Shown here in pieces: positions 8,844-17,586 of a stretch of 64,000 bases of DNA. The notes beneath the pieces were generated by a model. It saw only the letters and a list, made by a program, of their open reading frames with translations, was not told the origin of the DNA and searched no databases. The position numbers and the translations under genes were made by a program. How positions within the stretch are numbered: position 1 is the first letter of the stretch; every line of letters starts with the position of its first letter. This DNA comes from Phycisphaeraceae bacterium. GTDB lineage: Bacteria; Planctomycetota; Phycisphaerae; Phycisphaerales; UBA1924. Location of the stretch: assembly GCA_019636615.1 (NCBI GenBank), contig JAHBXF010000001.1:744001-808000 (forward strand). Reading direction: 5' to 3'.

Positions 8844-10046
8844 TCAGGTGTCCTGCGACCGCGATATTAGCATACGTGTGACCCAGCGGAAACGCAGTGT
8901 AGTGGGCTGCAAACGTCCTGAGATGGAGCGGCTAAGAGGACAGGTTAGTTGTTCAATCGCCTGCTGCTGCGATCTGATACAGCGGCTGGCGTCCCAGTTG
9001 AACTCTTCCAGAATACCAACGCCCCACAACTGCTCTTGCCAGGCCAAGGTATACCAAAATGGTGTACCTACTTCATATGCGCCGCCTGTGCCAAACGGGT
9101 CGGCGAATTTATCTTTCATTAAATATCGGACATTGCATTGATATGAATATTGGACCCAGCCATATTTGATTGAATTGCCGCAAGCGACTGCTACATAACA
9201 TTCTGCATTTGCGTACAGAAAGTGCCCGCCGACCACCCACATTCCCAAACCCGGCCCTATCTCGCCACCTTCAACAGGTAGGCGAAATCCGAATGCATAG
9301 GTATCACATAGATCGTTCGGCCCCTCGGGCAGGTAGCAATTCAGCTGCGAAGCGAGCACTCTGGCTTTATGCTTGGCCGCCAACTCGATGCGCATATCGA
9401 GAGCCATTTTCGCACTAGACGTGTGTTCATATGATAAATACCACGCCACCATAGCCGGAGTGCCTCCGAGATCTAGCTGACCTCCATTGCCAAGTAGATA
9501 CCAATTAAGAAGATATTTAAATATAAATTCATCTTGCCAAGTACGGAATACCCACCACCGCCAAGGCGGTATGCCGTGCAGTTCGCCTGACAACCCCATC
9601 GGATCCATCCCAACCACCGGCATGGACCTCACATACTCATACACACTCATCCCGTCCACGTACCCGAGCGGGTCTCTGCGGTTCCACCGGCCCATCTCGC
9701 TCACCAGCACGCGGTGGCGCACATGCCACTGCTGTGTCGCCGGGTCGTACTCGTACCCCGCGTAGCCGCGCCGGTTGTGCAGCCTGCTCACGCTGCCTCG
9801 CCCGTGGCTGGTCCACAGCGCCCAATCGGCGTGCCCTTGCACTAGGGCGCGGTCTGCGCTGTCTACCACGCCGTCGCGGTTGATGTCAAGATCGACCGCC
9901 AGCGCGCCCGCGCCGTAGTCGTTGTAGTCGTCCCAGTCTTGCGGGTCGAACCCATCGCACACACCATCGCGGTTCACATCGCCCGCCGCGTAGACGCTGG
10001 GCACGCCGTAGGTTTCCGGCTTGGGCATGTCTCGTGCGAGCATCAT
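8844..10046 (-). CDS. Stand-alone RHS tip protein 2 with embedded dockerin-like repeats and divergent Cys-rich C-terminus
   Basis: 400 residues. The N-terminal 140 residues match RHS tip 1 except at seven positions: two Ca-loop/dockerin repeats (GDVNRDGVCDG, LDINRDGVVDS), then the RHS-associated core ending at DPMGL near residue 151. The C-terminal domain is a distant homologue of that in tip 1. It shares WYLSY, the PEGP motif, GMWxxGGH, CGN, GWVxYSY and five aligned cysteines (LNC, AEC, ACGN, YQC, RCIR). It also has an extra ~40-residue basic end. The shared cysteines suggest a disulfide-stabilised domain acting outside the cytoplasm. No signal peptide or RHS shell is present. The nearest family description is an orphan RHS C-terminal module; toxicity is not shown. 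Confidence 0.75.
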   Translation of the reverse strand: MMLARDMPKPETYGVPSVYAAGDVNRDGVCDGFDPQDWDDYNDYGAGALAVDLDINRDGVVDSADRALVQGHADWALWTSHGRGSVSRLHNRRGYAGYEYDPATQQWHVRHRVLVSEMGRWNRRDPLGYVDGMSVYEYVRSMPVVGMDPMGLSGELHGIPPWRWWVFRTWQDEFIFKYLLNWYLLGNGGQLDLGGTPAMVAWYLSYEHTSSAKMALDMRIELAAKHKARVLASQLNCYLPEGPNDLCDTYAFGFRLPVEGGEIGPGLGMWVVGGHFLYANAECYVAVACGNSIKYGWVQYSYQCNVRYLMKDKFADPFGTGGAYEVGTPFWYTLAWQEQLWGVGILEEFNWDASRCIRSQQQAIEQLTCPLSRSISGRLQPTTLRFRWVTRMLISRSQDT

Positions 10047-10344
10047 GGGGGCGCGGCCTCTTTCACACGTTAGCCGGGGGTGGCAACGCGGTCAAACGGG
10101 TACACACTTCTCGGGCCTTGGGGCAACCAACCCCTCCGGGCCTTGGGCGGGGCCGTGCGTGGCTGGGTGGCTGGATGGATGCAGGCGCGAGGGTGAATGC
10201 GCGGCATTCGTGATTCGGCGATCGCGGGAGTTGACGAGTCAAGGTGCGGCGGGCGCGGGGTGAGATCGGCCGCGCAGCGCATCCCTCCATCACGCCGGGC
10301 CCGGCGAGCACCCGAGCAGTATAACCGCGATCGGTGCCGAGGGT
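10047..10344. other. Spacer between the RHS array and the acyltransferase gene
   Basis: About 300 bases with no supported gene. The first bases resemble those upstream of the other RHS modules (ACACTTCTCGGGC near 10104 and CACTTCTCGGGCG near 6389). A perfect 14-bp GC palindrome lies at 10293-10306, without a T-run. Confidence 0.4.
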
Positions 10345-11457
10345 TTAGAGCCCTTTGCCGGCGGCGATGGCCGCGCGGTCTTGCTCGCTGCGCTGCACGA
10401 TCGCATCGACATCTCCCGCGCTCATCCACGGCAGCGAATCGAGTTTGTCGCGCAGGTGCGGGGGGAAGGGCTTGTTGAGACGTTCGTGGGCGGGGCGGCT
10501 TCGCCAGATGCGGTGCATCCAGAAGTATTGCTCGGGGGCGCGTCGCACCATCTGCTCGATGGCGCGCCGGTAGCGCGCCGTGAGGTAATACAACGGGTCT
10601 GGCTGCGCGACCCAGTCTTCCGGCCCGAACTGATCGACCAGTTCAACGCTGTATCGCATGGGCGAGCGCGACCGCGGGCGACGATCGACCGTGCCGGCCC
10701 ACGGGCCGGGGGGCGGGTCTTCGTCGTCGCGCAGCCTTCGGGCAAAGCCGCAGATGATGCGCGCGTTGGTCTGCATGGCGAGCAGGCCGATGGATTTGTA
10801 CGTGCTGGTGAGGCGGCCGAAGAAGGGCGTGAAGAGGCCGCGGTCGCCGCCGGATTGATCGGCGACAAGGCCTACGGGCTCGCCGCGCCGCAGCACGGGG
10901 GGCAGGCTGCGGACCGCGCCGAACTTGCTGACAAGGGTGAGGCCGCGGCGGGCGCGGGTTTCATAGAGCCAGGCATCGAGGGGCCGGAGGTCGAGCGGGC
11001 GGTAGACGGCGTGCATGGGGAAGCCCAGCATGGAAATGGCCGAGCCGATGAGTTCCCAGTTGCCGCAGTGGCCCGAGATGAGGATGCACGGCCCCTGTTT
11101 GAGGAGGGTGCGCACGGCGGATTCGACGTGCGTGAAGTAGAGGTGGTTGGTGAAGCCCTCGGGCGTGATGAGGCGCGGCGCGAAGAGCACCTCGACCCCG
11201 ATCTGGAAGAGGTGCTGGTAACTGGCGACGGCGCATTCATGGCGCTGGGCGGGCGACCACTCGGGGAAGGCGTCTTCAAGATTGGCCACAGCGCGCCGGA
11301 AGCGCGACGGGCTGATGGAGGGGTAGAGGGCGCCCAGGCCCCTGGCCGCGGCCATGGCCGGGCCCAGACCGGCGATGAGCGGCACCGACATCACGCCGCG
11401 GATGGCGGCGGTGATCGGGTGCTCGAGGGCGGGGTGCAGTGGTTTCTTTGTGGCCAC
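10345..11457 (-). CDS. LpxL/HtrB-type lipid A acyltransferase
   Basis: 370 residues starting with GTG. The LpxL/LpxM family transfers secondary acyl chains to lipid A at the inner membrane. The catalytic HX4E motif is visible as SGHCGNWE around residue 135. Downstream are VADQSGGDRG and PFFGR, the usual second motif region, and FWMHRIWRSRP near the C-terminus, which matches the family's WxHRRWKxRP signature. A weakly hydrophobic N-terminal segment may associate with the membrane. Together with LptE elsewhere in the window it implies an LPS-bearing outer membrane. It is the last gene of a minus-strand run of three, about 105 bp after the coiled-coil protein gene. Confidence 0.85.
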   Translation of the reverse strand: MATKKPLHPALEHPITAAIRGVMSVPLIAGLGPAMAAARGLGALYPSISPSRFRRAVANLEDAFPEWSPAQRHECAVASYQHLFQIGVEVLFAPRLITPEGFTNHLYFTHVESAVRTLLKQGPCILISGHCGNWELIGSAISMLGFPMHAVYRPLDLRPLDAWLYETRARRGLTLVSKFGAVRSLPPVLRRGEPVGLVADQSGGDRGLFTPFFGRLTSTYKSIGLLAMQTNARIICGFARRLRDDEDPPPGPWAGTVDRRPRSRSPMRYSVELVDQFGPEDWVAQPDPLYYLTARYRRAIEQMVRRAPEQYFWMHRIWRSRPAHERLNKPFPPHLRDKLDSLPWMSAGDVDAIVQRSEQDRAAIAAGKGL

Positions 11458-11561
11458 GTTGCGGGATGGGGCGATGGCAGCGAGATGGGGCCGGGGAAGG
11501 GCTCCGCCGCTTCGATCAACCCAAGCCCCCGCAGCGCACAGGCCCGGCGGCGTGCCCGGGT

Positions 11562-12947
11562 TCAGCGGGCGCGGGCGGGGTTCTTGCCGGTGAGGGTGTA
11601 GAGGCGGTTTTCGTTGAGCACGGGGATGCCGGTGCTGGTGGCCTGGCGGAAGAGGTTGTCGTAACGCTCGACCTCGCGCTGGCGGCGGATGAACTCCTGC
11701 ACGACCTCGAAGGGGGCGTCTTGCGCCGGGCGTGGCGGCAGCAGGGGGCGCTCGCCGAGCACGAGGAAGTCAACCTCGCCCGAGAGGTCCGGGACGACGC
11801 GGCCGCCCCAACTGGCGATCATGGTTTCGATATCCTGGCGTTCGAGGGCGGTGGCGAGGCGGTCGCGGTTGAAGTCGAAGTTGCCGAAGACGACAAACTT
11901 GTAGACCTTGTTGGGGTCGTAGATGGCGTTGGCGATGACATCGCCGCGGACGACGGGGTTGCCGCGCACTTCGGAAGTGATGCGAGCGGTGGAACTGGTC
12001 TCGTCGACGGAGATGACCTCGATGGTGGCCTTGCCGGCGGGGTAGCGGCCCTCGGCGTCGGGGATGATGGCGTTCTTGTCTGAGTAGACGGCGAAGGTCA
12101 TGCCCAGGACGACCTTCTCGCGGGCGCCGATGCTCAGGCCGACGGTGCGGCTGGCGCCGTCGATCGAGATGATCTCGCCGTCGGCGAGAGACTCTTCGGG
12201 GCGGCCGCGGAAGGCTTCGAGGTTTTTCTGGCCGCGGAGGACGGCGAGCTGGTTTTCGAGGATGATCTTCTCGTCGGTGACTTTGGCGAGTTGGGTTTCG
12301 AGGCGGCGGCGGGTTTCGGCGAAGTCGGTGCGTTCGCGGCCCAGGGTCTGGTCGACGCGGGACTTGTAGTCTTCGGCGCCGCGCCGGTATTCTTCGATCT
12401 CGGCGCGGTAGGCAGAAATCTCGGCGCTGAGGGCGTCGATGGTGCGCTGGTGGTTGTCGGCGATGAGTTTGATGCGGTCGGCGGCGTTCTTCTGGTCGGC
12501 CTGGGCCTGGAGGCGCGCGGTTTCGGCCCGCTGCAGGTTGTCCTGCAGCGAGGAGAGTTGAGAATCACGCGCGGCGATGACGCTCAGCAGCGAGCCGGTG
12601 TCGGCCCCCGAGACGCCTTCGAGTTTGCGGTTGAGTTCGGCCAGGCCGTCGCGGCGGTTGCCGGTGACGCGCTCCATGACCTGACCCATCGAGTCTGTCA
12701 TGAAGGTGACCAGGCTCTTGTTGCCCGCGGCCTTGGCGTTCTGCACCAGCAGGCGAACGGTGTCGCTGCGGCGCTCGTCGGCGCGGATGATCTCGGCCTG
12801 GTCGGCCTGCAACTGCTGCACCATCCGCTGCTGATCGTTGAACTTGCCGAAGAAAACAGCGGTAAGCACAAAGAAGGTCAGGCAGAGGATGCCCAGAATG
12901 ACCATCGTCGCGGCAACGCCGACACTGGTGCTGGTTCGACCGGCCAT
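11562..12947 (-). CDS. Membrane-anchored coiled-coil protein with BRCT-like C-terminus
   Basis: 461 residues; GGAG lies nine bases before the ATG. One transmembrane helix (about residues 9-33) is followed by ~200 residues of Gln/Arg/Glu-rich helix that looks like coiled coil. A small beta-rich middle region follows (SIGAREKVVLGMTFAVYS). The last ~110 residues resemble a BRCT domain: KFVVFGNFDF, GGRVVPDLSGEVDFLVLG and GIPVLNENRLYTLTG match the order FxxxG, GGxxxxxxxxxxxxLVxG and IPxxxxxxFxxxL. BRCT domains normally bind phosphopeptides or DNA ends, so finding one behind a membrane anchor is odd. Function unknown; the domain call is by eye. Confidence 0.6.
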   Translation of the reverse strand: MAGRTSTSVGVAATMVILGILCLTFFVLTAVFFGKFNDQQRMVQQLQADQAEIIRADERRSDTVRLLVQNAKAAGNKSLVTFMTDSMGQVMERVTGNRRDGLAELNRKLEGVSGADTGSLLSVIAARDSQLSSLQDNLQRAETARLQAQADQKNAADRIKLIADNHQRTIDALSAEISAYRAEIEEYRRGAEDYKSRVDQTLGRERTDFAETRRRLETQLAKVTDEKIILENQLAVLRGQKNLEAFRGRPEESLADGEIISIDGASRTVGLSIGAREKVVLGMTFAVYSDKNAIIPDAEGRYPAGKATIEVISVDETSSTARITSEVRGNPVVRGDVIANAIYDPNKVYKFVVFGNFDFNRDRLATALERQDIETMIASWGGRVVPDLSGEVDFLVLGERPLLPPRPAQDAPFEVVQEFIRRQREVERYDNLFRQATSTGIPVLNENRLYTLTGKNPARAR

Positions 12948-13240
12948 GCGGACCTACTCCTAAACGCCCCACACTGCTACGCGGCACGTCCCGCGATTCG
13001 GATAGACGACCCACCGAATGGGGACAAGCATACCCACCCCCGCCACGCCCGGCGCGGCCAGACCCGGGATGAACCCGGACAACCTTTTCTTCTCCCCGCC
13101 CCTCGGGCGTTGATCGCGGAGTTTTTTGGTATATGGAAGGGTGACGACGCGCCGCGGGGGTGGCGAAGGGCCCGGCACCGCCCGGCCGCGCCCGTGGCGA
13201 AGGCCTTGGGCTCTGAGCCCGCGCGGGTGCGAGGCTTTTT

Positions 13241-15031
13241 TTACTTGTTCGTGCCGGAGGCCGGCGGGGCGCTCGCGCCGGGGGTTTGCTTCTTCACCTT
13301 GGCCTGCACGGTGCCGAAGTAGTGCTTGATGGGCTCGTGGAACTCACGCGGGATCTGCATGGTTTCCATCGCCTCGGCGGCTTCGCGCATGCCGGTTTCG
13401 ACCACCTCGGCAAACTCCGCGGCGGACTGGCCGCGGATCTGCTCGCCGAAGACCAGCCGCGTGCCGATGATGGGTCCGCCCTGGGTCTGCACGTTGGCCT
13501 TTTCTTTCTTGAGCATGAAGTCGGCGGCTTCGGCCTGCGGGCTTGGCGCCCCCTGGCCCAGGCCGGGCCCGCCGCTGCCGGCGCCCAAGTTGCGGTCGTC
13601 GCCCTCGCGCCACTGACCCATGGCGAACGTGTCGCTGTCGCCATCGCCCTCGCACTGGCCGCCGAGGCACTGGGCCGTGGCCTGCATCTGCTTTCTGGCG
13701 CGGGCGAGGGCCGCTTCTACATTCTGCATGTCCTCCTGCATCATCTCGGCGTCGGAGAGTTGGTCGGCAAGGTCGCTCATGGCGGACATGCCCTCGCCGC
13801 TCATGCCGTCTTCGTTCATGCACTGGGCCATCTTTGACATGGACTGGCTCATGCTGCCGGCCTGCTTGCACGCCTGCGCGGCGGCCTGCGCCATTTTCTG
13901 CAGGCGTTCCTTCTGCTCGGGCGTGAGGTTCTGCGCCTGCTCCAGGGCTCTTTGCAGATCCTGGGGGTTGCTCGCGGCGGCGCGGGCGAGGTCTTTGGCG
14001 GTCTTGGAATCAACCCCGGCCTTTTCGAGTTGTCTGGCGACTTCCTGCTCGGCGTCGGCGAGTTTCTTGAGTTGGTCGGCCATGCTGCTCAACTGCTGCT
14101 GGGCCTTTGCTTTGTCCTCGGGCGAGAGGGCGTTATTCTCGATCTGCTGCTGAAGGCTCTGCAACTGCTGCTGGGCGCGCTGAAAGTCGCCGCGCGACAT
14201 GGCGCGGGTGAACTCGTTGAGGGGGCCGTCGCTGTTCTGCCTGATCTGCCGCATGGTTTCTTTGAGCGACTCGACCTGCTGGGCCTTCTCGCCGGCTTTC
14301 TCGTTCTCGAGTTTTTCGGTGAGTGATGTCAGGCGGCGCATTTCCTCGCGGCGCAGGGCGTCGGGGTCGAGGTCTTCGGGGCGGCGGGCGTCCTTCTCGC
14401 TGTCGTTGTTCAGGTTGTCGAGGAGGTGCTCGAGACGCGCTTTGGCGAGCGCCTCGGCCAAGTCGCGGCGCTGCTCTTCGATGTCGGTCTTTGCTTCGAC
14501 CACCGCGCGCACGCGCTCTTCGTTGGCCACGCGCTGGGCCTTGACCTTGAGCACGTCAAAGACCGGCAGGAACTGCCAGACGAGCGCGAAGACGATGGCC
14601 GCGGCCAGGGGCGCGGGCCACGCGCGGGGAGACTCGATGGGCAGGGCCCCGCGAACATCGAGCCCGCGGGCGCGTTCTTCGGCCGATTCCACCACCGCCC
14701 GGGCCCAGGGGTCTTGCGAGTTCCACACGCACAGGGCCGTGCTGAGCGACTCGCGCAAGCCGGCTCGCTCGTCGAGCACGCGTGCCGCGGCGAGATCCTT
14801 CGCGCGAACGACCATGCTCCACGCCAACCCGACGAGCAGAGTGAGGCCCAGCGCGCCCCACAAGATCACCCGCCACGGGAACTCGACGGCGAAGACCTGT
14901 TGCACGATGCGCGCCGCGATGAGCAGCCCGAGCACCGCCGCCGCGGTGATGCACAGGGTGCGCAGCAACTCGATGAGCCAGAGCCGCCGTGCCGCCGCGC
15001 CCACCACTTTGCGAATCTGCGTCATCGTCAT
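13241..15031 (-). CDS. DUF4175-like membrane protein with long coiled-coil region
   Basis: 596 residues with GGGAG close before the ATG. Three hydrophobic helices lie near residues 18-45, 53-75 and 140-160. A long Gln/Glu/Lys/Ala-rich helical region follows (about 180-430), with heptad-like runs such as QQQLQSLQQQIENN. The tail is Gly/Ser-rich around a QCLGGQCEGDGDSD segment and ends with a globular part (GTRLVFGEQIRGQSAAEFAEVVETG). The layout resembles large planctomycete membrane proteins of the DUF4175 kind found near MoxR/DUF58 gene sets, but those partners are not in this window. Its role is unknown; a scaffold or envelope function is possible. Confidence 0.55.
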   Translation of the reverse strand: MTMTQIRKVVGAAARRLWLIELLRTLCITAAAVLGLLIAARIVQQVFAVEFPWRVILWGALGLTLLVGLAWSMVVRAKDLAAARVLDERAGLRESLSTALCVWNSQDPWARAVVESAEERARGLDVRGALPIESPRAWPAPLAAAIVFALVWQFLPVFDVLKVKAQRVANEERVRAVVEAKTDIEEQRRDLAEALAKARLEHLLDNLNNDSEKDARRPEDLDPDALRREEMRRLTSLTEKLENEKAGEKAQQVESLKETMRQIRQNSDGPLNEFTRAMSRGDFQRAQQQLQSLQQQIENNALSPEDKAKAQQQLSSMADQLKKLADAEQEVARQLEKAGVDSKTAKDLARAAASNPQDLQRALEQAQNLTPEQKERLQKMAQAAAQACKQAGSMSQSMSKMAQCMNEDGMSGEGMSAMSDLADQLSDAEMMQEDMQNVEAALARARKQMQATAQCLGGQCEGDGDSDTFAMGQWREGDDRNLGAGSGGPGLGQGAPSPQAEAADFMLKKEKANVQTQGGPIIGTRLVFGEQIRGQSAAEFAEVVETGMREAAEAMETMQIPREFHEPIKHYFGTVQAKVKKQTPGASAPPASGTNK

Positions 15032-15434
15032 TCACTCCCGCGGGGGCTGCCCGCCCACCGCATCATTCGCCAGCAACCTTCACGCGCGGCCCATCTATCA
15101 GGCCCATCTATCTGGTCATGCATCGGGTCATGTATCGGGCCGCGCGGCGGCCTGAGCCAGAGACCACATCCACGCGATGCACCGATGGAGCACGGTCTTG
15201 GCCTCTATTTATAGTGGTGCGGGGGGAGAAAAGTTCCAGCATCCATACGGATTCCGAATATTTGGGCTCTCGCCAACGAACCCCACGAACCCCACGAACC
15301 CCACGAACCGCCAGTACCCCACGAAACCCACGGCCTAACCACCCCGTTTGCTGGCATCGTGCTCGCCGCTGCTCCTGAGGCCATTAGGTGCACCGGCAAA
15401 CCCGCGACGGCTCGGCGGGCAATGATCCGGGGCG
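15032..15434. repeat. Intergenic region with two short tandem repeats
   Basis: About 400 bases between divergent genes. At 15088-15113 GGCCCATCTATC occurs twice in tandem, followed by two copies of a GGTCATGCATCGG-like unit to about 15140. At 15276-15331 a 9-base unit, CCCACGAAC, is repeated about four times and then degenerates. A similar CCCCCACGAACA repeat precedes the gene at 47464. No gene is supported here; the promoters of the divergent genes should lie within it. Confidence 0.6.
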
Positions 15435-16442
15435 ATGCTCGCCGTGATCCTTCGCCGCCTGGCCCAACTTCCCCTCATTCTGGGGGCGGTTTATACCGTG
15501 ACGCTGGTGCTGGCGTGGGGTGTGCCGGGCAACCCGCTGGAACGGGCCGAGGGACGCCGCCCGCCACCCGAAGTGGCGGATGCGATGTTGCGGCAGTACA
15601 ACCTCGACAGTTTCTGGTCTTTCTACACGTCGTATCTGGCCCGCGCCAGCGGCGTGCGCTATGTGCAGGACGAGTTCAGCGGCGCGGCCGCGGCGCGCGC
15701 CGCCGAGGCCACCTCGCGCGGCTTGCCCCCGCCGGCCCGTCCCTTCTTTGATTTCGGTCCTTCCCTTCAATACCGCGACCTCACCGTGAACGAGATCATC
15801 GGGTCGTCGCTGCCGGTCAGCGTGACGCTGGGCGCGGCGGCGATGATCATCGCCACCGTGCTGGGTGTGGGCGCGGGGGTGATCGGTGCCGCGCGCCCGG
15901 GGTCCATCGCCGACAGCGTGTCGCTCGCGCTGGCCGTCATCGGCATCAGCCAACCGGCCTTCATCATCGGCTCGGTGCTGCAACTTGTCTTCGCGGTGTG
16001 GCTCGCGTGGTTTCCCGTGGGCGGGTGGTCGCTGCCGGGCGGGCTGGTTCTGCCCGCCATCACGCTCTCTCTGCCCTTCGCGGCGTACATCGCCCGCCTC
16101 ACACGCGTGGGCATGATCGACGCCCTCGGGGCCGATTACATCCGCACCGCGCGGGCCAAGGGCCTGCCCGAACGCACCGTCCTGCTCAAGCACGCGCTGA
16201 AGAACGCGCTCCTCCCCGTCGTGACCTACCTGGGCCCGGCCAGCGCGATGGCTATGACGGGCTCGTTCGTCGTCGAGCGCGTCTTTAGCATCCCGGGGAT
16301 GGGTCAGCACTTCGTCAACGCCGTGCAGAACAAAGACCTCTTCCTCATCCTCGGCGTCGTGCTTGTTTACGCCACGATGCTCGTGCTGCTCAACCTCGCC
16401 GTTGATGTGATGTACCGCTGGATCGACCCGCGCACGGCGTGA
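15435..16442 (+). CDS. oppB: OppB/DppB-type peptide ABC transporter permease
   Basis: 335 residues with six predicted membrane segments; the first is at residues 7-28. Similarity to OppB runs throughout: FDFGPSLQYRDLTVNEII before TM2, and the EAA-type cytoplasmic loop DALGADYIRTARAKGLPERTVLLKHALKNALLPV that contacts the ATPase. The end, DVMYRWIDPR, is also typical. It carries about 30 extra residues between TM1 and TM2 (Ala/Arg-rich, around GAAAARAAEATSRGLPP) relative to the enterobacterial protein. No OppC, binding protein or ATPase gene lies beside it, so partners must be encoded elsewhere. Confidence 0.88.
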   Translation: MLAVILRRLAQLPLILGAVYTVTLVLAWGVPGNPLERAEGRRPPPEVADAMLRQYNLDSFWSFYTSYLARASGVRYVQDEFSGAAAARAAEATSRGLPPPARPFFDFGPSLQYRDLTVNEIIGSSLPVSVTLGAAAMIIATVLGVGAGVIGAARPGSIADSVSLALAVIGISQPAFIIGSVLQLVFAVWLAWFPVGGWSLPGGLVLPAITLSLPFAAYIARLTRVGMIDALGADYIRTARAKGLPERTVLLKHALKNALLPVVTYLGPASAMAMTGSFVVERVFSIPGMGQHFVNAVQNKDLFLILGVVLVYATMLVLLNLAVDVMYRWIDPRTA

Positions 16443-16710
16443 GTGCCGGGGTGGGCAACGGTTATGGGGTTGAACACGCACACGTTCATCCAGCGAGTTG
16501 ATATCCAACGTACCTCAAGACGTGCCGGTGATACGGCGGTGCGCCCCTTGATGGACTGTGGATCGTGCAGGCCGGCGGGTGGTGGTGCGGCGGATACCCT
16601 GCTCACGAACCTCGACACCCCCCACAACCTCCCCTCCTTCTCCACTTCCACCCAACACCCCGACAGCATCACACGACGATGCGTTCATTCGCACGACGAA
16701 ACGCCCGGCC

Positions 16711-17523
16711 ATGACAACCCCGCAGCCAACCCCGCCTCCGCCGCTGAGCCAGCCCGAGGGAGTGGCGGGCGCTGCACCATTGCCCGCCGGGCTGCGCTGC
16801 ATCGAGTGCGGCTATCTGCTCGATGGCCAGAGCGCGAGCACTCGCTGCCCCGAGTGCGGAACACCCTGCCTGCACTCGATGGAGTCGGCTCTCTACCAGC
16901 GGGTCTCGCGAGAGAGCGCCCATTGGCTTTGCGTCGCCAGCGGGCTCATCATCGGCGGCGTGTCGCTTTGTCTGTTGCCGCCGATCGTGTCCGTCATACC
17001 TAAACTCATCATCTACGCATCCGGCGGCACGATCTCTCTCGCGGGCTTTCCGGACGCCCAGCACAAGCCCCTTTTCCTCATCGGTTCGATTCTCATCGCG
17101 GCCGGCCAGGCGTGGATGGTTGTCAACCCGTTCCGAGACCCCGCCCAGGACCCCGGCGGCCGTTTTGTTCTCGCCGCCCTCGTCACGATCCTGCTGCGAG
17201 AGAACCTGCTGCCAATCGCGAACTCGCTTCGGTCACGCGGGTCAATACTGAACAGCAACCTGTACCCTGATGATGTCATTCTCATCGGTCTGTGCGTGAC
17301 GGCCGCCGCATCGCATTATCTCTTCCTGACGATCTGGCAGAAGAGGCTCGCCCTGGTGGGCAAGTCCGACGCGGTGGTCGATTTTGACCACTGGCCCCAC
17401 TCCCTTCTCTTGATATTTTTATTGTACATAAATATAAACTTTTATACACTCTGGCTGGCCTTGCTGGCCATCTTTGCCTACAGGCTTTTGCGAATATTCC
17501 GCAGACGGGCGAGCATCGACTGA
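16711..17523 (+). CDS. Zinc-ribbon multi-pass membrane protein, paralogue 1
   Basis: 270 residues from the ATG at 16711; longer frames upstream are not credible. A Pro-rich N-terminus is followed by a C-x2-C-x12-C-x2-C zinc ribbon (CIECGYLLDG ... CPECG, about residues 31-50). Four or five hydrophobic segments follow. This ribbon-plus-membrane architecture recurs in the next two genes and is common in planctomycetes, where the consensus is CxxCGYxLxGL ... CPECG. Function is unknown. The stretch near 17400-17460 is unusually AT-rich for this genome and encodes a hydrophobic helix. Confidence 0.7.
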   Translation: MTTPQPTPPPPLSQPEGVAGAAPLPAGLRCIECGYLLDGQSASTRCPECGTPCLHSMESALYQRVSRESAHWLCVASGLIIGGVSLCLLPPIVSVIPKLIIYASGGTISLAGFPDAQHKPLFLIGSILIAAGQAWMVVNPFRDPAQDPGGRFVLAALVTILLRENLLPIANSLRSRGSILNSNLYPDDVILIGLCVTAAASHYLFLTIWQKRLALVGKSDAVVDFDHWPHSLLLIFLLYININFYTLWLALLAIFAYRLLRIFRRRASID

Positions 17524-17586
17524 CCCCCGGGCCCCGTCTCTCGGCACGGTGCATGACGCGCCCCGCCGACGGCTATCCTCACCGGC

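Noticed and set aside
10381..11601. A 406-codon plus-strand open frame
   Set aside because: It is antisense to the LpxL-type gene, with Gly/Ala/Glu bias and no motifs.
15276..15331. Possible CRISPR array
   Set aside because: The repeat unit is only 9 bases with no spacers between copies, so it is a simple tandem repeat.
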